A stretch of DNA of 64,000 nt from Eublepharis macularius (lineage: Eukaryota; Chordata; Lepidosauria; Squamata; Eublepharidae): contig NC_072800.1 of assembly GCF_028583425.1 (NCBI RefSeq), positions 7,887,001-7,951,000 of the forward strand, read 5' to 3'. The notes beneath the pieces were generated by a model that was not told the DNA's origin, did no database searches, and saw nothing but the letters and a program-made list of their open reading frames with translations. Position numbers and translations under genes: made by a program. This document shows, piece after piece, positions 1-12,155 of the stretch (its first letter is position 1; each line of letters starts with the position of its first letter).

Positions 1-188
1 CTATATGTTTCTGTCTCTCTCTTACTGTGTATTTGTTACTTTCTATCTCAACCTTTTTTTCTGTCTTTCCACCATCTATCTGAATCGACCTCTTTCAATG
101 TGTTTTCCTATCCCTTTCCTATCTTTTTCTATCTCTAGCAGTCTTTTTCTCTTTCTATATCTATCATAGTTTTTTATATACCATTCTT
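1..188. repeat. Pyrimidine-rich CTAT/TCTT degenerate satellite, left of half-L1
   Basis: Almost pure C/T with short runs of CTAT and TCTTT. It continues on the far side of the LINE insertion at 1703, so the two stretches were one block before insertion. The last 17 bases are one copy of the target duplication of that LINE. Confidence 0.75.
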
Positions 189-1685
189 TTTTTTAAGTTT
201 TTTTATTTTTTAATTACTAGTACTACAAAAAGGAAAAAGTGGGAACAGGGAGAAGGGGAAGAAACAACACATAACAACACAAACACTACATCTACAAGTA
301 ATCCATTCCCTTCATACTGCAGTTATTTAACATTAGAACTTTGTAAAATGCTGTTAGATTGGTAGATCTTATAAAATACAAACTACAATCAGGATTAGGT
401 CTTCTTCCCCCCTCTGGGTCTCGGTTGCAATTCTCTCTGAACAGCTACAGTCATTGTGCTCGTTCCCTCCTCCCCTCCCCCTTCAGGCTTGAAATCCTCT
501 TCTTCTTGCTGGAACTCTTGATGTTTACACACAAAGTCCCTTAGCTGGTCTTCTGATGTTATCTTGTGAGCTTGATCTTTATAGCTAAACCAGATACCTT
601 CTGGAAATAACCATTTGTATTTTATTTCACGTTTCCTCAGAAGAGCTGCAAACCTTTTATATTTAAATCTTCTTTTCCAAGCTAAAAATGGAACGTCCTT
701 CAATATCTTAACCTTATTGCCCAAAAAGTCCAAGTCCGCATTGTATGAATTATATAGGATGGTGTCCCAAATCTTCTTAGATGAAAAGTCAATAATAATC
801 TCGCGAGGCAGCTGCTTCGTTGCATATTTTGAAGAAGCCCGATGGACTTCCAAAATGGCGCTTTTTAACTCTTCTTTAGTTGCCTTCACGGGTATCGCCA
901 AAAGTTCTGACGCCAGATCCTTTAAATTCTCATTTTCCTCCTCCTTCACATTCTGGAGATGCAATATTGTCTGAGCACGATCCACTTGCAACCCGATCAG
1001 TTGGTTCTCCAACAGCTTCAGTTCTTTGTTTGTTGCCCTCATGAGTGCTGCGTTTTCCCAAGCAGACTTTTCCGCCCCCACCGCTGCTTCCTTAATGGTT
1101 TTCACTTCACTCTCAATTAAGCCAACCCTTTGATCAGTTTCGTTTAACTTGTCAACAAAGGGCTTTATGGCTTTGACGACCGACCACTTTACTAGCTCCT
1201 CAAGAGACTCTCCTTTCCCCTGCAAAGCAGCTGAGATGGATTTGCCCATAGCGGGGCTCTGCTTTTTTGTCGCCATCTTAGGGGGGGGGAATCCGCCAGC
1301 CAAGTTTCGAAACTCAGTGAGGGGGAAGAAATCCGAGCCTTCTTAGCTTCAAATCCCACCAATCCTTCGCATACACTTGTAGTAACAGAAGGGATTCACT
1401 ACTTACAGGTTTTCACCTTAAATCTGCTTTTTGCCGTTCTCCATGGCCCGGTGGCACGCGATGTGCTGCGCAAGTCTGCCGGCCTCCATAGGAGCAAACG
1501 GGCAATTTACCCCCCACATCGACTTCGGGGGGTTCTTCCCGTCGCGTTCTGGACCCTGACACCCTCACTGGGAGTCTTGGGGGCTAACCTTCGCAGGTCA
1601 GCCGCCCGGTCAGGCTGCTTGGGTGCTTCCTCCCGGACCTGCGGAGAGGAGCGTCCGACCTGGCCAAGAAAACAAAACCGAATCC
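189..1685 (-). mobile_element. ORF1-only L1 (half-LINE) with target-site duplication
   Basis: A compact retroposon of about 1.5 kb. Read on the minus strand it has a GC-rich leader (1685 to 1304), one complete ORF1 (1303 to 395), a roughly 170-base 3' UTR and an A-rich tail at about 189-225. It is flanked by the direct repeat TTTTATATACC(A/G)TTCTT at 172-188 and 1686-1702 (one mismatch), as expected of target-primed reverse transcription. No endonuclease or reverse transcriptase follows ORF1: the tail begins shortly after the stop. HAL1 elements of mammals have the same layout, but kinship with HAL1 is not implied. It probably moved using the machinery of an autonomous L1. The alternative is a single internally deleted L1 copy. 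Confidence 0.8.
395..1303 (-). CDS. L1-type ORF1 protein of half-LINE, intact 302 aa
   Basis: RNA-binding chaperone-like protein of an L1 lineage. Residues about 35-135 are rich in E, K, L and A with heptad-like spacing, consistent with the trimerising coiled coil of L1 ORF1p. From about residue 160 the order matches the RRM plus C-terminal domain of L1 ORF1p: LPREIIIDF, a stretch ending KVKILKDVPFLAWKRR, then KYKWLFPEGIWFSYKD. The C-terminus is acidic, then Gly/Arg rich (RPRGGKKT). The start could be M1 or M10 (MATKKQ). The frame is uninterrupted, unlike ORF1 of the larger L1 at 21228. It differs strongly in sequence from that ORF1, so it belongs to another L1 family. Activity cannot be judged from sequence. 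Confidence 0.8.
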   Translation of the reverse strand: MAGGFPPPKMATKKQSPAMGKSISAALQGKGESLEELVKWSVVKAIKPFVDKLNETDQRVGLIESEVKTIKEAAVGAEKSAWENAALMRATNKELKLLENQLIGLQVDRAQTILHLQNVKEEENENLKDLASELLAIPVKATKEELKSAILEVHRASSKYATKQLPREIIIDFSSKKIWDTILYNSYNADLDFLGNKVKILKDVPFLAWKRRFKYKRFAALLRKREIKYKWLFPEGIWFSYKDQAHKITSEDQLRDFVCKHQEFQQEEEDFKPEGGGEEGTSTMTVAVQRELQPRPRGGKKT

Positions 1686-1702
1686 TTTTATATACCGTTC
1701 TT

Positions 1703-3245
1703 ATTTACCATTCTCTAACTATACATCTATATGTATGTTTGTGTGTCTATCTTTTTCTGATGTTTTGTTTTTCAGTCCTTTCAATTTATCTATCTTGTTC
1801 TGTTAGACTTTATATCTATTTGTAGCGTTTGCATTCTGTTTTTAGCAATAGCACAGTTGATCTCTAGGTATAATTTTCTATCTGTTTCTCTGTATCTCTC
1901 TCTTACTGTCTATTTGTAACTTTCTATCTTTATCTGTTTCTTTCTCTCTCTTTACTCCACTATGTATCTGAATCTATCTCTTTCTGTCTCTAGCTAATTT
2001 TCTCTTTCTATATCTATCTTTCTTTTTCTATATACGTTTCTCAAACTATCTTCATCTATCCAGAGGAGTTAGCCGTGTTAATCTGTAGTAGCAAAATCAA
2101 AAAGAGTCCAGTAGCACCTTTAAGACTAACCAATTTTATTGTAGCATAAGCTTTCAAGAACCACAGTTCTCTTTGTCAGATGCATGGAGGGCAGAAAGAA
2201 ACTGGTCAAATATAGAGGAGGAGAGGGGAGGGGAGGAGGAGAGGAGGGATGTAAACAACTCCTTTGATATGGAGATGCAAACAGCTCCTTTTGATGTGGG
2301 GATCAGTTTGCTTGTGTAAAGGTTCAAAGGAGTTTGCTGTGTTAGTATGTAGTAGCAAAATCAAAAAGAGTCCAGCAGCACCACCAAGACCATAAATTTC
2401 CACGGCAGCACAAGCCTTCGATAACCACAGTCCTCCCCGCCAGATGCATCTGCCAAAGAGATTTGTCAGATGCATTTAGCTAGCTAGCTTGTTCTGTCTG
2501 ACTCTATATCTATTTCTTGCGTTCTCATTCTATTTCTAGCTCTAGCACAGTTGATTATGTAGCCTTTTCTATAGGTTTCTCTGTGTCTGTCCCTTACTGT
2601 GTATTTGTTATTTTCTATGTCTATCTTTTTCTTTCTATGTCTTTCCACCACTATCTATCTGTGTCTACCTCTTTCAATGTATTTTGCCCTTTCCTCTCTT
2701 TTTTTATCTGTAGCAGTCTTTTTCACTCTTTCTATATCTCTATCATTTTTATATACCATTCTCTAACTATTTACCATTCTCTAACTATACATCTATATGT
2801 ATGTATGTGTGTCTATCTTTTTCTGATGTTTTTGTTTTTCAGTCCTTCTTTATATCTATTTATCTATCTTGTTCTGTTTGACTCTATATCTATTTGTAGC
2901 ATTCACATTCTGTTTCTAGCAATAGCACAGTTGATCTCTAGGTACCATTTTCTATCCGTTTCCCTGTATCAGTCTCTTACTCTCTATTTGTGACTTTCTA
3001 TCTTTATCTGTTTCTTTCTCTTTCATATACTACACATACGAATCTCTCTTTCTATGTATATCTGCGTCTCTTTCTATTTCTTGCTATCATTTTATCTTTT
3101 TCTTATCTATCTCTATCATTTTCTAAATACCTTTCTCTAACTATCTTTATCTACGTGTATGTGTATCTATCTTTTTCTAATGTTTTTGTTTTTCAATCCT
3201 TCTTTCTATCTATCTTTGTATCTATCTTGCTCTCTCCAACTCTAT
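1703..3245. repeat. Degenerate CTAT satellite with higher-order units, pyrimidine strand
   Basis: Pyrimidine-rich block made of CTAT, TCTTT and TGTCT words. Longer phrases recur at about 1830-1960, 2520-2650 and 2900-3010 (for example TAGCACAGTTGAT, TCTCTTACTGT and CTATTTGT in the same order), so there is a higher-order unit of several hundred bases. No gene. It is interrupted by an unrelated repeat at 2057-2485. Confidence 0.7.
2057..2485. repeat. Interspersed repeat family K (AGTCCAGTAGCACC), rearranged copy
   Basis: Contains GTCCAGTAGCACCTTTAAGA and GTCAGATGCAT blocks, also found at 39381, 58351 and 63250. The block order is duplicated here (AAGAGTCCAG at about 2101 and 2367), with a GGGAGGAG-rich spacer between. 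No protein is supported. Squamate genomes carry many such copies; the class is not resolved. Confidence 0.65.
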
Positions 3246-3538
3246 ATCTAGCAGTAGTTAGAGAGCTAGTGAAAGTTAGAGGTAGATATGTAGAAAATGA
3301 TATAGATATCAAAAGAGAGAAAATGATAGCTAGAGATAGAAAGAGATAAGAAAGAGATAGATCCAGATAGATAGTGGTGGAAATATATAGAAAGAAACAG
3401 ATAGAGATAGAAAGTAACAAATAAACAGTAAGAGACAGATAAAGAGAAACAGATAGAAGAGGCTATATAGAGATCAACTGTGTTAAAACTAGAAACAGAA
3501 TGCACATGGTATAACTAGATACAGAGTTGAGGTTCTCT

Positions 3539-3722
<184 letters not shown>

Positions 3723-4597
3723 AAATCAGTAGAAAAAGATAGATACATATAGCTGAAGATAATTAGCAAAAGGTATATAGAAAACTAAAGAGATAGATAT
3801 AGAAAGAGAAAATGATAGCTAGTGATAGAAAGAGATAGGAAAAGGAAGATATACATAGAAAGAGACAGATTCCGATAGATAGTGGTGGGCTAGCTCTAGA
3901 TGAGGCTAGCTCTGTGCTAGAAATGGCAGGTATACATAGAAAGAAAACATTAGAAAAAGATAGATATACATACATACACAATAGATGAAAATAGAGAAAT
4001 GTGTGTAGAAAATGATAGAGATAGATATAGAGAGAAAATGTTAGCTAGAGACAGAAAGTTATAGGAAATGGCAGGTATACATAGAAAGAGATAGATTCCA
4101 ATAGATAGTGGTGGAAAGACTTAGAAAGAAACAGATTGATATAAAAAGTAACAAATAGACAGTAAGAGACAGATACAGAGAAACAGATAGAAAAGGCTAC
4201 ATAGCGATCAACTGTGATAAAGGTACAAACAGAATGTGAACGCTACAAATACATAGAGAGTGGGACAGAACTAGACAGATTAATAGGATTGAAAAAGAAA
4301 AACATTAGAAAAAGATAGATACAAATACATACACATAGAGGAAGATAGAGAACGGTATATAGAAAATGATAGATATAGAAGGAGAGAAAATGTGAGCGAA
4401 AGATAGGAAAGGGCAGATATACACAGAAAGAGATAGATTCAGATAGATAAGTGTTGCAAAGACATAGAAAGTAACAAATAGACAGTAAGAGACAGATACA
4501 GAGAAAGGGCTAGAAACGGCTACATGGAGATCAACTGTGCTAGACCTAGAAACAGAATGCAAACTCTACAATTAGATGTAAAGTTGGAAAGAACAAA

Positions 4598-4622
4598 ATA
4601 GATGATAGATTGATAGATAGAT

Positions 4623-4685
<63 letters not shown>

Positions 4686-4699
4686 GATAGATAGATAGA
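4598..4699. repeat. (GATA)n microsatellite, second array
   Basis: About 20 GATA units with GATGATA interruptions near both ends. Confidence 0.93.
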
Positions 4700-4850
4700 A
4701 AAATATTAGAAAAAGATATACACATACATACATATAGATGAAGATAAAGGTATACATAAAACGAAAGAGATAGACATAGAAAGAGAGAATATTATAGCTA
4801 GATATAGAAAGAGGCAGATATACATAGAAAGAGGTAGATTCAGATAGATT

Positions 4851-5075
4851 ATTCCCTATGGGCAATCACTGTTTTTGTTATAACCTATGGGCAATCAAGC
4901 TTTCCATTATTCCCTGTGGACAATTGCTGTCCCTATTATTCCCTATGGCAAGCATGCTTTCCATTATTCCCTATGGGCATTCTCTGTCTCCATTATTCCC
5001 AATGGGCAAGCATGGTTTCCAATTTTCCCTATGGGTAATCGCTGTCTCCATTATTCCCTATGGGAAAGCATAACC
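4851..5075. repeat. 29-bp minisatellite, first block
   Basis: Seven to eight diverged copies of a 29-base unit with core TTCCCTATGGGCAA followed by TCRCTGT or GCATGCTTT and a CCATTA spacer. The same unit occurs at 9515-9690 and 26520-27060. The 29-base period rotates reading frames, so overlapping frames show the same HYSLWAS-like words; none is a gene. Confidence 0.85.
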
Positions 5076-5109
5076 ATAGCATACCCATAGCATGGGAAAC
5101 CATACCCAT

Positions 5110-8100
5110 CCCTATGGGATGGCGGTGTGGATGGAAGCTTAATGACACGGCTCCTGCTGTGGAAGCAGCTATTAACATCTAATTAACACCTAAATAACAT
5201 CTAAATACCATCTAACTTAAGCTGCTGGAATTGTTGAGTGCCTGAGCTCACACCAGCTCGGCATGGACAACACAGCTACTTAATTTGCAATGGAAAACAA
5301 CATCTAAACCAGGAGGTGAGCGGTGAGAGAATAAGAGAGGGAGTGTCCTGGCAGAGCTTGGAAGGTTGAATAAACAATGGTCGAAAGATGGTAGAACTTG
5401 ACTCACCAGCTGCCTTTGATGTGATCTAGTGAGGCGAGGTGAGTTGAAGATGCTGTGCTGCAGGGGACCCCCTCAAAGAAGATGCTGAGGCTGGAGAGAG
5501 GGCTGCTACCTGCTATTGGGAGGCCTGCAGAGTGGCTGATGGTGCCTGCCTGCGGGGGCAGGGCCTGGAGTTACCGAAGGTGCCCGAAGACTGCCGAGGA
5601 GGGCCGAAGGCATCCAGGAAATATCCAGGGATTGCCTCTGAAAGTTGCTGAAGACACTGAAGCCCTAAAAGAACTATTGGAGACTCCTGAGAGTTTCTGG
5701 GAGTGTGCAGAGACCTCCGAAAGCCTCAAAGATACTAGTGGCATTCTCTCTGGGAGAAAATAAGAATGGGTTAGAGTTGCAGGAGTTATTGTGGGAGAGT
5801 TGAGAAATTGTGAATGGGATTGTGTAAATCATTTTATTATCAGACTTGTTGAAGAACTGGGGTGGGGAGGGCTGGAGAGCTATTGAATTGTTTAAGGTCT
5901 TAGACCCATTTATAAGATGAATTATTGAGTGCAGGGAAGCCACTGGCACACAGCAATTAATGCTGATGGATTTATACACTATAGGTCATACTCCTTGTAT
6001 AGCGGCCTTAATTTTAACATTGTAAATTTATAAAAGAAAAAAAATTGATATAGTCGTGGGTATGACTGAGTAGGGAATTTGAACTGATGTAAAACTTGTT
6101 GGGTGGGAAACGATATTGGCTGGGAGATATTGTAGTTCCACCCATAGAATTAAATGTGGCTGTGGTTCAAAACCCAGACATAAGAGAATTAATTGATGGG
6201 CAGAGAAGCATTGGTCTGAATTTCTGATATGGTACTCTCCACTGATAAATGTCTGAATACTGTGATTAGCATTGCAATTGAAGAGAACTAGTAGCTTGGA
6301 TGAGCGGTGTGAGCAGCAGGGTGGTGGACGTGGAGAGTGGTTGGCATGGGCCGAGAGATCCAGGTCCTCTGGGGACGAGGGAGGTATGGTGGTGGGACCC
6401 AGGGAAGGATGAGAAGGACATGGAGATATGGTGAAGCTTGATATCCTTCTAACCTGCATTCCATCCCGAGGCATGTTGGGTGTGGAGCTAGGAAATATAG
6501 CCCCCCTTCGACACTGATGTTGTGTAATGCCAGGTCCATAAATAATAAAACCAGAACATTGCACGATTACTTCGTGGCAAATGATGTGGACCTGGTATGT
6601 GTGACTGAGACCTGGGTGAGGGAGGGTGAGACGGTTGCCCTGAACGAACTAGTCCCGCCTGGGTTCTCAGTCCTTCATCAGTCCCGAATGGGAGGCCGGG
6701 GGGGAGGGGTGGCAATTCTTGTCCAATAGTCTTTCTCCTTCAGGCTGCTCCCCATCCCGGAGATCTCCGGCATTGACTGTGTAGGTCTAGTGTGCGGTGC
6801 TGAGGAGAGTTTGGCCATCTGTGTGGTGTACCAGCCGCCCAGTGCACCAGCAGATGCCCTGCCACATCTGCTTAGAGGTGGTGGCTGGATGGGCCTTGGA
6901 GTTAGGTGTTAGGTGACTTCAAAGTCCATGCTGACGATGACGCCTCTAGTCAGGCTGTGGACCTGGTGTCCTCCATGGCTGCACTTGGACTTTCCCAGAT
7001 TGTTTCGGCCCCTACACATCAAGCAGGCCACACGCTGGATTTGTTCTTTGGGATGGGGATGGATGTGGTGCTAGAAACAACTGAGTTGGTGCCATGGTCA
7101 GACCACGTGGTCCTGAAGGCTCGGCTGGATATCCCACCCCTCCCCTGTAAGGGCGGTGAGCTTATTTGTGCTCGCCTGCGGAGATTTATGGATCCAATTG
7201 GTTTCCAGAATGCTCTGCGGGATCCAATGCTCCCTGATGGTTCATTGGATGAGCTGGTGGAAGATTGGCAAGTCCGTCTTTCCGAAGCCATCAATAAAAT
7301 CGCCCCCCATCGCCCTCTCCGCCTCTGTACCAAACTAGCTCCCTTGTATACAGAGGAGCTACGTCGGAAGAAGCAGGAGCTGAGATGGCTAGAGCGAGTG
7401 TGGCGACAAACTCGTGACGAAGAGGCAAGAGCATCTTATAGGACATTTATGAAGGCCTATGAGATGGCAGTGAAGGCTACAAAGAAAGAGTTTTATGCAG
7501 CCTCCATTGCATCAGCTAGCTCACGCCCAGCAAAACTGTTCAATGTGGTTCAGTCCTTTGTCTCCTTATCAGGAGGGGACCGTCAAAATTCAAATCTGGA
7601 TATTAGCGGTGAGGCTTTTGGAAGCTTTTTTGCTGATAAAATTTTGTCTCTCTGCCATGATCTCCCAGCCACAGTTGATACAGTGTGCGAACTGGAGGCC
7701 CTTTGGCCGCCTTCTGAGATAATATTAGACCATTTCAGTCCACTCTCTGGGGATGAGATTGACAGGATCCTGCGCGCAGTTAGGCCTACCACATGCTCCT
7801 TGGACCCGTGCCCTTCGTGGCTGGTGAAGGCCAGCTTAGATGGGCTCCGGGATGCCCTGGAGGCCATTGTCAACAAGTCTCTGAGCTCCAGGATCTTTCC
7901 GGAAGCGTTGAAGGAAGCTGTGGTTAGGCCTCTCCTGAAAAAATCATCTTTGGACCCTACTGACCCGGTCAGTTACTGCCCAGTTTTGAACCTCCTGTTC
8001 CTGGGCAAGGTGATTGAGCGGGCAGTGGTAGAGCAGCTGCAGGTCTTCCTGAATGATTCCTCATCCCTAGATCCTTTTCAGTCTGGCTTCCGTCCGGGAC

Positions 8101-9500
8101 ATGGGACAGAGACTTTAGTGGTTGCCCTGATGGACGATCTCTGTAGACAGCTGGATCAAGGTGGGTTGGCGCTGCTGATATTGTTAGATCTATCAGCAGC
8201 ATTCCACACGGTCGATCATGACCTGTTGATCCACTGCCTTGCCAATGTGGGCATTTGAGGGACAGCCTTGCAGTGGTTTGTCTCTTTTCTCCATGATCAG
8301 GGACAGAGGGTGGCACTAGGGGAGAAGTTGTCATCCTGCCACCCGTTGGTGTGTGGTGTCCTTCAAGGGGCAGTACTCTCCCCCTTGCTATTTAACGTAT
8401 ATATGCGTCCCCTCGCCCAGCCGGTATGGAGTTTCGGACTCGGGTGCCATCAATATGCAGATGGCACCCAATTGTATTTGGTGATGGATGGATGGCCCGA
8501 TTCTGCCCCAGATGTCCTGGAACGTGCCTTCGGAGTGTGACTGGATGGTTGAAGCAGAGTCAGCTGAGACTGAATCCCTCGAAGACGGAGGTCCTGCATG
8601 TGGGTCTAGGGTCCATGGGTGCGGGACTCCGGCTCCCCGCGCTCGATGGAGCGCCACTTACGCCGGTGTTGAGTGTGAGGAGCCTGGGGGTGGTCCTGAA
8701 TGCTTCCCTGTCTATGAAGGCATAGGTCACAGCGGTTGTTCAATCCTCATTTTTCTATCTAAGACAGGCTTGACAACTTGTCCCTTACTTATCAACCCAT
8801 GACCTTACGACAGTGATCCAGGCAACGGTCACCTCCAGATTAGACTACTGTAACTCGCTCTATGCAGGGCTTCCCTTGGGCTTGATCTGGAAACTGCAGC
8901 TGGTTCAGAATGCAGCTGCACGGGTGGTTGGCAGAGCTCATGGCACATATAACACCCATCCTCCGTCAGCTGCACTGGTTACTGGTTGAGTACTGGGTCC
9001 AGTTCAAGGTTCTGGTGCTGACCTATTAAGCCCTATGTGGACTGGGCCCAGCATACCTTTGGGACCGCCTCTATGTTCCCCGGAGGTCGCTTCAATCAGC
9101 CAATAAGCACTTGCTGATGGTCCCTGGCCCTAGGGAGGTATGCCTGGCCTCTACCAGAGCCAGGGCCTTTTTGGTCCTGGCTCCGACCTGGTGGAACTCT
9201 CTGTCTGAGGAAACTAGGGCCCGGCAGGATTTGTTATCTTTCTGCCAGGCCTGCAAGACAGAGATGTCCCACCAGGCATTTGGTGGGGGCTAGGCTGTCC
9301 TCTCACCAGCCATAACACTGAAGACCATCCACCACCCATGCTCATAAGTGTGATGCAGGGCATGATGCAAGAGCCAAGCCCTGCGTCTAAAATGCTGTAT
9401 TTTAATATTTATATCTGCCAATTTTATTGTATATGGAATAATGGTTTAATGTTTTTATAATGTTTTTATTGTTTTTAATCTTTATGTAAAAATCGTATGA
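5110..9500 (+). mobile_element. L2-like (Jockey/CR1 superfamily) LINE, decayed
   Basis: Plus-strand non-LTR retrotransposon. The endonuclease and reverse transcriptase remnants at 6517-9293 follow the L2 pattern (NARSINNK, VTETWV, SGFRPGHGTET, LSAAFHTVDHDLL). The 3' end is AT-rich (TGTTTTTATTGTTTTTAATC) and lacks a long poly(A), as usual for L2/CR1. The region 5110-6516 upstream has no supported gene; a 102-codon frame at 5455-5763 could be a 5' UTR or ORF1 remnant. The element lies between two blocks of the 29-bp minisatellite, suggesting insertion into that array. L2 rather than CR1 is my best reading, not proven. Confidence 0.7.
6517..9293 (+). pseudogene. L2-like ORF2 (endonuclease-reverse transcriptase) pseudogene
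   Basis: Remnant of the element polyprotein. Endonuclease start: 6517-6729 (NARSINNK, VTETWV, GRGGGVAILV), with a stop at 6727-6729 after which the same frame still reads ICVVYQPPSAP. A frameshift near 6900 leads into 6906-8258 (LGDFKVHAD, SDHVVLK, then the RT fingers). A TGA at 8256-8258 interrupts the frame, which resumes in phase as GTALQWFVSFL. At about 8455 the usual catalytic YADD box reads YADG, so the second aspartate is lost. The C-terminal LVQNAAARVVG region is shifted again. At least two stops and two frameshifts: not functional. Confidence 0.8.
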
Positions 9501-9514
9501 ACCTGTCTGACAGG

Positions 9515-9690
9515 GAGGTATACTTTCCATTGTTTCCTATGGGCAAGCATGCTTTCTATTATTATGTATGGGTAACCAAGCATTCCATTATTCCCTATGG
9601 CCAATCACTGTCTCCATTATTCCCTCGGGCCAATCATGCTTTCCATTATTCCGTGTGGGCAAGCATACTTTCCATTATTCCCTTTGTGTT
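9515..9690. repeat. 29-bp minisatellite, second block
   Basis: About six copies of the TTCCCTATGGGCAA unit directly after the L2-like 3' end, probably the right part of the array split by that LINE. Confidence 0.8.
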
Positions 9691-9714
9691 ACCTGAAGTG
9701 GTCTCCTTGCAATA

Positions 9715-10153
9715 AATATGATTTATGGGGGAATTAGCAAGCAAGGAAGATGGCTATATGAGAGGTGGTAACTGGGATCTGTCACCTTTGTATACCAGGT
9801 CCCTTCCTATCATAGAACAGCGAGTCTGGTGCTTAATATAAAACAATAACTTTTATTGAACACAAGAACTTCATGCACATACACACCTATTACTGGGGAA
9901 AATAATTACACACACAGTGTCCTAGGAAATGTAGCCAGAAATTGGGAATCGCGAGAGGGAGTAAATATATCTATCTATCCTGAAGAAGGGGTCCAGTCCA
10001 CGGTGAGGAGAGAGAGAAGCTTCAAACGTCCAGTGTCCTCAGCAAGGCAAGAGGCTTAGAGCAAACCTCTGCTTGTGGATCCAGAAATGTGTTCAAAGGA
10101 AGAGAGGCTTAGGGAAGAGACCCTAAGGGAGCAGCATCCTGGAAGCTAGCACG
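9715..10153. other. Unassigned region, possible LTR remnant
   Basis: No gene. The stretch ATAACTTTTATTGAACACAAG near 9850 has the look of a polyadenylation region of an LTR read on the minus strand, but no terminal repeats or matching partner were found in the window. It does not match the gypsy LTRs described here. Confidence 0.35.
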
Positions 10154-12155
10154 ATTTTTTTTAAAAAATAATTTTTATTGGATGAGGTAATATACAATAA
10201 TTGATTAATACATTAAACTTATCCAAATTAACCCTTCTACATAGATATATACCCCAGCCCCTCCCCTCCTCCTTTTCTTTGTTGACTTCCAACAACACTC
10301 GAACCCCCCGTTTATTCATAGCTATTATTATTACACTATATTGCTATCATTTTTACCATGGTAAAGATCTTAAAATGTTTTTCTTTCATTAAAGTCTTTT
10401 TATATAAAATTTAAAATCCCTCCAAAGACCACAATTGTCCTTTAACATCGCATTTCTTTTCCAAATATTTCTTAAGTTTCTTCCAATCCTCCAAAAAAGT
10501 TTCTGGATCTTGCTCATTCAAATTTCTAGTTATTTTATCCATTTCGGCCATGTACAACAGCTTCCTTGTCCATTCTTCAACATTCGGTATATCTTCTTTT
10601 TTCCAATATTGAAGATATAGAATTCTTGCTGCTACTAACATATAATATAACAATGTCTTATCCTTTCTATTAACCTCTTCTAAGTGTAAAGATAATAATA
10701 ACATTTCAGGATTCTTAGCAACATTATATTGTAATATCAAAGACATTTCAGCACATATTTTAGACCAGAAGTCTCTAGCCTTTTGGCAAGTCCACCACAT
10801 ATGAAACAAAGAACCTTCATGCTCCTTACATTTCCAACATTTGTTTGATAACTGTTTGTTAGCTATGGCTAGTTTTTTCGGTGTTAAATACCATCTATAC
10901 AACATTTTATATCCATTCTCTTTAATACTAATACAAGTTGATATTTTTAGGGTATTTTTCCATAATTGTTCCCATGCTTCCATGGTTATTTCTTTATTAC
11001 AATTTATAGCCCACTTTACCATTTGAACCTTTACTGTTTCATCTTCTGTAAACCACTTCAATAACAACTTATACATTTTAGATATTGCTTTATTATTATC
11101 TCCCAATAATAACTCTTCAAAGTCCGAATTTTTAATTCTAAAGCCTATCTTCCTTTTATCTGAGTCAAATAAGTCTTTAATTTGCCTGTATTGTAACCAG
11201 CCATATTTGAATGGCAAATCCTCATTTCGTCTAAGCTTCAACTCATCCTTTTCTAGTATTGTTAATTCTTGGAGGGTAAGCCATTCCTTTCCCTGGTATT
11301 CCAAATTTGGGTTGATTAGTTCAGCTGGTATAATCCAAAGTGGTTTCATTTCTTCTATGAGTTTCTTGTATTTAAGCCAAGTTAGCAATAAATTTCTTCT
11401 TAGGTAGTGGTGCTGAAACATTGCATCCATTTTATATTTTTCATACCACATATATGCATGCCATCCAAATAATTTATTATATCCTTCCAACGTTAATAAC
11501 TTATGATTGGTCAAGGACACCCATTCTTTTATCCACACCAAACATATCGCTTCGTGATAAAGTCTTAGGTCAGGTAACTGCATTCCTCCTCTTTCCTTTG
11601 CATCACATAAGACTTTAATTTTTACTCTTGGCTTCTTCCCTGCCCAAACAAACTCAGATATTTTCCTCTGCCATTTTTCAAACTGTTTTTTATCTTTTGC
11701 AATTGGTATTGTTTACATTAAAAACATCATTCTGGGCAATACGTTCATTTTAATTGTAGTAATACGACCTAACCACGACAGATTTAGTTTATTCCATTTT
11801 ATCATATCTCTTTCAATTTGAGTCCAGAGCTTTTCATAATTATTCTTAAATAAATCTATATTCTTAGCAGTGAGCTCTATTCCCAAATATTTGATTTTGT
11901 GTACCACTTCACAGTTTGTTAATTCACTTAATTCTTGCTGCTTCTTCTTGGTCATATTTTTTGTTATTATTTTTGACTTCTTTTTGTTTATATAAAAGCC
12001 TGCCAAATCTCCAAACTCTTTTATTTTATCCAACAATCTTGGGAGGGTTTGTACAGGATCTTCCACTATAAACATCACATCATCTGCAAAAGCTCTCAAT
12101 TTGTAGGAAGATCCTTTTATTTTTATTCCTTTTATACTGTCATCTTCTCTAATCT
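10154..12155 (-). mobile_element. 5'-truncated L1, minus strand
   Basis: 3' portion of an L1: poly(T) on the plus strand at 10154-10163 marks the 3' tail and the coding part runs to about 12155, where it stops within the reverse transcriptase region and abuts family F. 5' truncation is typical of L1 insertions. No convincing target duplication was found. Confidence 0.85.
10411..12130 (-). pseudogene. L1 ORF2 C-terminal half, pseudogene
   Basis: Begins in the RT palm (RAFADDVMFIVEDP, near 12099-12050), and continues through the thumb and the C-terminal Cys-rich segment (CWKCKEHEGSLFHMWWTCQ) to the end at 10411. The stretches 12099-11713 and 11583-10411 are in the same frame, separated by a stop after RMMFLM. 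Apart from this nonsense codon and the 5' truncation the frame is open, so the copy is fairly young. It aligns with residues of about 690 to the C-terminus of the intact ORF2 at 22019-25777, but is clearly more diverged from it than the 41400-44963 copy. Confidence 0.85.

Noticed and set aside
9715..10153. 3' LTR of gypsy copy 1
   Set aside because: It has a polyadenylation-like stretch but lacks the CTGACA/TGTCAG ends and does not follow the word order of the identified LTRs.
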